Assembly (NCBI RefSeq): GCF_019352895.1
Contig: NZ_JAAAFX010000004.1
Coordinates: forward strand, 1,385,276-1,449,275
Source: Variovorax boronicumulans
Lineage (GTDB): Bacteria; Pseudomonadota; Gammaproteobacteria; Burkholderiales; Burkholderiaceae_C
DNA: 64,000 nt
Direction of reading: 5' to 3'
The notes under the pieces were generated by a model. It was not told the origin of the DNA, ran no database searches, and was given only the letters and a program-made list of their open reading frames with translations. This document shows positions 61,823-64,000 of this stretch, piece by piece; positions within the stretch are counted from its first letter, which is position 1; every line of letters begins with the position of its first letter. The position numbers were made by a program, and so were the translations under genes.

Positions 61823-62242
61823 ATGGGCAAAAAACTGTACGTAGGCAATCTGTCCTACTCCATCCGCGACAACGATCTGGAACAAGCCTTCGGCGAGTTC
61901 GGTGCTGTCACCAGCGCCAAGGTCATGATGGAACGCGAAACGGGCCGCTCCAAGGGTTTCGGTTTCGTCGAAATGGGTTCCGACGCTGAAGCGCTCGCAG
62001 CCATCGAAGGCCTGAACGGCCACACCCTCGACGGTCGCGCTCTGACCGTCAACGAAGCTCGCCCGATGGAACCCCGTCCGGCCGGCGGCGGCTTCGGCGG
62101 TGGCCGTAGCGGCGGCGGTGGTGGTGGCGGCTACGGCGGTGGTGGTGGCGGCGGCGGTTACGGCGGTGGCGGTGGCCGCAGCGGTGGCGGCGGCGGCGGT
62201 GGTTACGGCGGCGGCGGCGGCGGTGGCCGCGGCGGCTACTAA
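61823..62242 (+). CDS. Glycine-rich RRM RNA-binding protein
   Basis: 139 residues: one RRM domain (residues 1-80) with RNP2 LYVGNL and RNP1 KGFGFVEM, then a tail of about 50 residues that is nearly all Gly with Tyr, Arg and Ser (GGGGYGGGGG repeats). Such proteins are often cold-induced in cyanobacteria and proteobacteria and act as RNA chaperones. AGGAG precedes ATG 61823 by seven bases and lies inside an inverted repeat. The tail DNA (62080-62240) is a GGC/GGT repeat and may vary in length between strains. A strong terminator follows. Confidence 0.93.
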   Translation: MGKKLYVGNLSYSIRDNDLEQAFGEFGAVTSAKVMMERETGRSKGFGFVEMGSDAEALAAIEGLNGHTLDGRALTVNEARPMEPRPAGGGFGGGRSGGGGGGGYGGGGGGGGYGGGGGRSGGGGGGGYGGGGGGGRGGY

Positions 62243-62270
62243 GCCCTCGACCTCACATCCGTGAAAAGAA

Positions 62271-62294
62271 AAGGCTCCTTCGGGAGCCTTTTTT
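62271..62294 (+). terminator. Strong intrinsic terminator after RRM gene
   Basis: AAGGCTCC and GGAGCCTT form a perfect 8-bp stem closed by a stable TTCG tetraloop, followed by T-residues (six in a row counting the stem end). It lies about 29 bases after the stop. Confidence 0.93.
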
Positions 62295-62339
62295 GCGTCT
62301 TCTCGCAGCCATCGAGGCCTGTCCACGAAGACCCGCACG

Positions 62340-62367
62340 AGGCGCTACGCGTTAGTGCGTAGCGCCT
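62340..62367 (+). promoter_or_regulatory. 11-bp stem-loop upstream of tctB
   Basis: AGGCGCTACGC and GCGTAGCGCCT pair perfectly around a GTTAGT loop. It follows the RRM terminator and precedes the tctB leader. No U-run follows, so it may be an operator or an RNA element rather than a terminator. Confidence 0.6.
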
Positions 62368-62396
62368 TGGTCAGCCAGCGGTCAGGCGCCGCAAAC

Positions 62397-62424
62397 GACC
62401 CTCACGGCTCCAATACAGAGGGTC
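62397..62424 (+). promoter_or_regulatory. Inverted repeat covering the tctB ribosome-site region
   Basis: GACCCTC (62397-62403) and GAGGGTC (62418-62424) form a perfect 7-bp stem with a 14-base loop. The right arm contains the GAGGG that is the best ribosome-site match before ATG 62431, so the stem could limit translation. Confidence 0.5.
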
Positions 62425-62430
62425 GAGACA

Positions 62431-62919
62431 ATGGGTATCAAGAGTCAAGCTGACTTCTTTTCAGGGGTCATGTTCACTGCCGTGGGCGCCACTTTCGCGG
62501 TCGGCGCCACCACGTACAACATCGGAGACGGCGCCCGCATGGGGCCCGGCTATTTCCCGCTCATGCTGGGCGTGCTGCTGGCCCTGCTGGGGCTGGTGAT
62601 CATCTTCCAGTCCCTGGTGGTCGAAACCGCGGACGGCGGAAAGATCGGCAAATGGGCCTGGAAGCCGCTGTTCTTCGTGATCGCCGCCAACCTGGCCTTC
62701 GGCGTGCTGCTGGGCGGCCTGCCGAGCATCGGCCTGCCCGCCATGGGGCTGATCCTCGCGATCTACGCACTGACCATCATCGCCAGCCTTGCGGGCGAGC
62801 ATTTCAAGCTGCGCGACGTGCTGGTGCTGGCCACCATCCTCGCCGTCGGCAGCTACGTCGCCTTCATCTGGGCGCTCAAGTTGCAGATCCAGGTCTGGCC
62901 CACGTTCATTTCGGGCTGA
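62431..62919 (+). CDS. tctB: Tripartite tricarboxylate transporter, TctB subunit
   Basis: A 162-residue membrane protein with about four hydrophobic segments (FFSGVMFTAVGATFAVGA, YFPLMLGVLLALLGLVIIFQSL, PLFFVIAANLAFGVLLGGL, ILAIYALTIIASLAG). The N-terminal GDGARMGPGYFP is typical of TctB. It is the small membrane subunit of a TTT transporter and is followed 22 bases later by tctA. No TctC-type binding protein lies upstream here. Confidence 0.9.
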   Translation: MGIKSQADFFSGVMFTAVGATFAVGATTYNIGDGARMGPGYFPLMLGVLLALLGLVIIFQSLVVETADGGKIGKWAWKPLFFVIAANLAFGVLLGGLPSIGLPAMGLILAIYALTIIASLAGEHFKLRDVLVLATILAVGSYVAFIWALKLQIQVWPTFISG

Positions 62920-62941
62920 GAGAAAAAGAAAGAAAAACATC

Positions 62942-64000
62942 ATGGATCTGATTCACAACCTCTCGATCGGCTTCGGCGTCGCGTTCACTTTCACGAACCT
63001 GCTGTACTGCCTGATCGGCTGCATCCTGGGCACGCTGATCGGCGTGCTCCCCGGCATCGGCCCGGTCGCGACCATCGCGATGCTGCTGCCCGCCACCTAC
63101 GCATTGCCGCCCGTGTCGGCGCTGATCATGCTGGCCGGCATCTACTACGGCGCGCAGTACGGTGGCTCGACCACCGCCATCCTGGTCAATCTTCCCGGGG
63201 AATCGTCCTCGGTCGTGACCTGCATCGACGGCTACCAGATGGCCCGACAGGGACGCGCGGGCCCCGCGCTCGCGGCGGCCGGCCTGGGCTCCTTCTTCGC
63301 CGGCTGCGTGGGCACGCTGATCCTCGCGGCCTTCGCACCGCCCTTGACCGAACTGGCCTTCAAGTTCGGTCCCGCCGAGTACTTCTCGCTGATGGTGCTG
63401 GGCCTGATCGGCGCGGTGGTGCTGGCCTCGGGCTCGCTGCTCAAGGCGGTCGCGATGATCGTGCTGGGCCTGCTGCTGGGCATCGTCGGCACCGACGTGA
63501 ACTCGGGCGTGGCCCGCTTCAGCTTCGACATCCCTGAACTGACCGACGGCATCGGTTTCGTCGTGATCGCCATGGGCGTGTTCGGCTACGGCGAAATCAT
63601 CGGCAACCTCTCGCAGCCCGACGACGAGCGCGAAGTGTTCACCGCCAACGTCAAGGGCCTGTGGCCCACCAAGGACGACTTCAAGCGCATGACGCCGGCC
63701 GTGCTGCGCGGCACGGCACTGGGTTCCGCGTTGGGCATCCTGCCCGGCGGCGGTGCGTTGCTGGCGGCCTTCGCGGCCTACGCGCTCGAGAAGAAGATCA
63801 AGATGCAGCCGGGCGAAGTGCCCTTCGGCAAGGGCAACATCCGCGGCGTCGCATCGCCCGAGTCGGCCAACAACGCCGGTGCGCAGACCTCCTTCATCCC
63901 GCTGCTGACGCTGGGCATCCCGCCCAACGCCGTGATGGCGCTGATGGTGGGTGCGATGACCATCCACAACATCCAGCCCGGCCCGCAGGTCATGACCAGC
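62942..64000 (+). CDS. tctA: Tripartite tricarboxylate transporter, TctA subunit (3' end outside window)
   Basis: The visible 353 codons read as the large TctA membrane subunit: VLPGIGPVATIAMLLP, GIYYGAQYGGSTTAILVNLPGESSSVVTCIDGYQMARQGRAGPAL, LPGGGALLAAFAAYALEKK and the start of the second half, FIPLLTLGIPPNAVMALMVGAM. It is open at the right edge, about 70 percent of the usual roughly 500 residues. Together with TctB it imports a carboxylate captured by a periplasmic partner that may be encoded further right or elsewhere. Confidence 0.95.
   Translation, partial: MDLIHNLSIGFGVAFTFTNLLYCLIGCILGTLIGVLPGIGPVATIAMLLPATYALPPVSALIMLAGIYYGAQYGGSTTAILVNLPGESSSVVTCIDGYQMARQGRAGPALAAAGLGSFFAGCVGTLILAAFAPPLTELAFKFGPAEYFSLMVLGLIGAVVLASGSLLKAVAMIVLGLLLGIVGTDVNSGVARFSFDIPELTDGIGFVVIAMGVFGYGEIIGNLSQPDDEREVFTANVKGLWPTKDDFKRMTPAVLRGTALGSALGILPGGGALLAAFAAYALEKKIKMQPGEVPFGKGNIRGVASPESANNAGAQTSFIPLLTLGIPPNAVMALMVGAMTIHNIQPGPQVMTS

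Overview
The window is a GC-rich, densely packed stretch of bacterial chromosome. Gene content and codon bias point to a betaproteobacterium of the Comamonadaceae, most likely Variovorax or a close relative: many TRAP, tripartite-tricarboxylate and ABC uptake genes, acyl-CoA catabolism, a phosphonate operon, BphOP and a betaproteobacterial NodIJ-type exporter. This is an inference from content, not a sequence match. I see no rRNA, tRNA, insertion sequence, prophage or CRISPR array. 56 protein genes are listed; the first and last are cut by the window edges.

1-13.3 kb is a surface-adhesin and cell-surface-signalling island. A giant filamentous-haemagglutinin-type exoprotein (more than 2,770 codons, minus strand, running off the left edge) stands next to an EAL-CBS-GGDEF cyclic-di-GMP protein. 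Beyond that lies a minus-strand operon in the order STN-domain protein, ECF sigma factor, FecR-type anti-sigma factor, the gene order of the Pseudomonas VreA-VreI-VreR (PUMA3) system. A small secreted protein is divergent from it. The haemagglutinin and the signalling operon share an upstream motif in the same orientation.

13.4-22.5 kb is a seven-gene minus-strand operon for acyl-CoA catabolism: enoyl-CoA hydratase, acyl-CoA dehydrogenase, MDR reductase, two acyl-CoA ligases around an orphan Liv-type binding protein, and an SDR. A divergent TetR regulator faces it.

22.6-33.8 kb is a complete 2-aminoethylphosphonate (AEP) system. A GntR regulator heads the catabolic operon (phosphonoacetate hydrolase, phosphonoacetaldehyde dehydrogenase, PhnZ-like HD oxygenase, GNAT, FAD amine oxidase). 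The divergent operon encodes the AEP ABC transporter and the AEP transaminase PhnW. PhnW makes phosphonoacetaldehyde, the dehydrogenase makes phosphonoacetate, and PhnA releases acetate and phosphate. The HD oxygenase suggests a second, oxidative route. A strong palindromic operator lies between the two arms.

33.8-47.4 kb carries mixed single genes: a DUF4287/DHFR-like/TetR unit, DUF445, ArgE, a periplasmic glycerophosphodiesterase with an EF-hand loop, M20 and DUF2817 hydrolases, CoaX, a BON-LysM protein, rhodanese, glutathione reductase, PanE-like reductase and AMP nucleosidase.

47.5-55.2 kb holds haem oxygenase plus bacteriophytochrome (red-light sensing), a SUI1-type factor, a VapBC toxin-antitoxin pair, a DUF3820 protein, D-amino-acid dehydrogenase, and an ABM monooxygenase with a NodIJ-like ABC exporter.

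55.2-60.1 kb is a TRAP uptake operon with a LacI regulator and an SDR. 60.2-64 kb has a RhlE-type helicase, a glycine-rich RRM protein with a Shine-Dalgarno-covering inverted repeat and a strong terminator, and the start of a TctB-TctA transporter.
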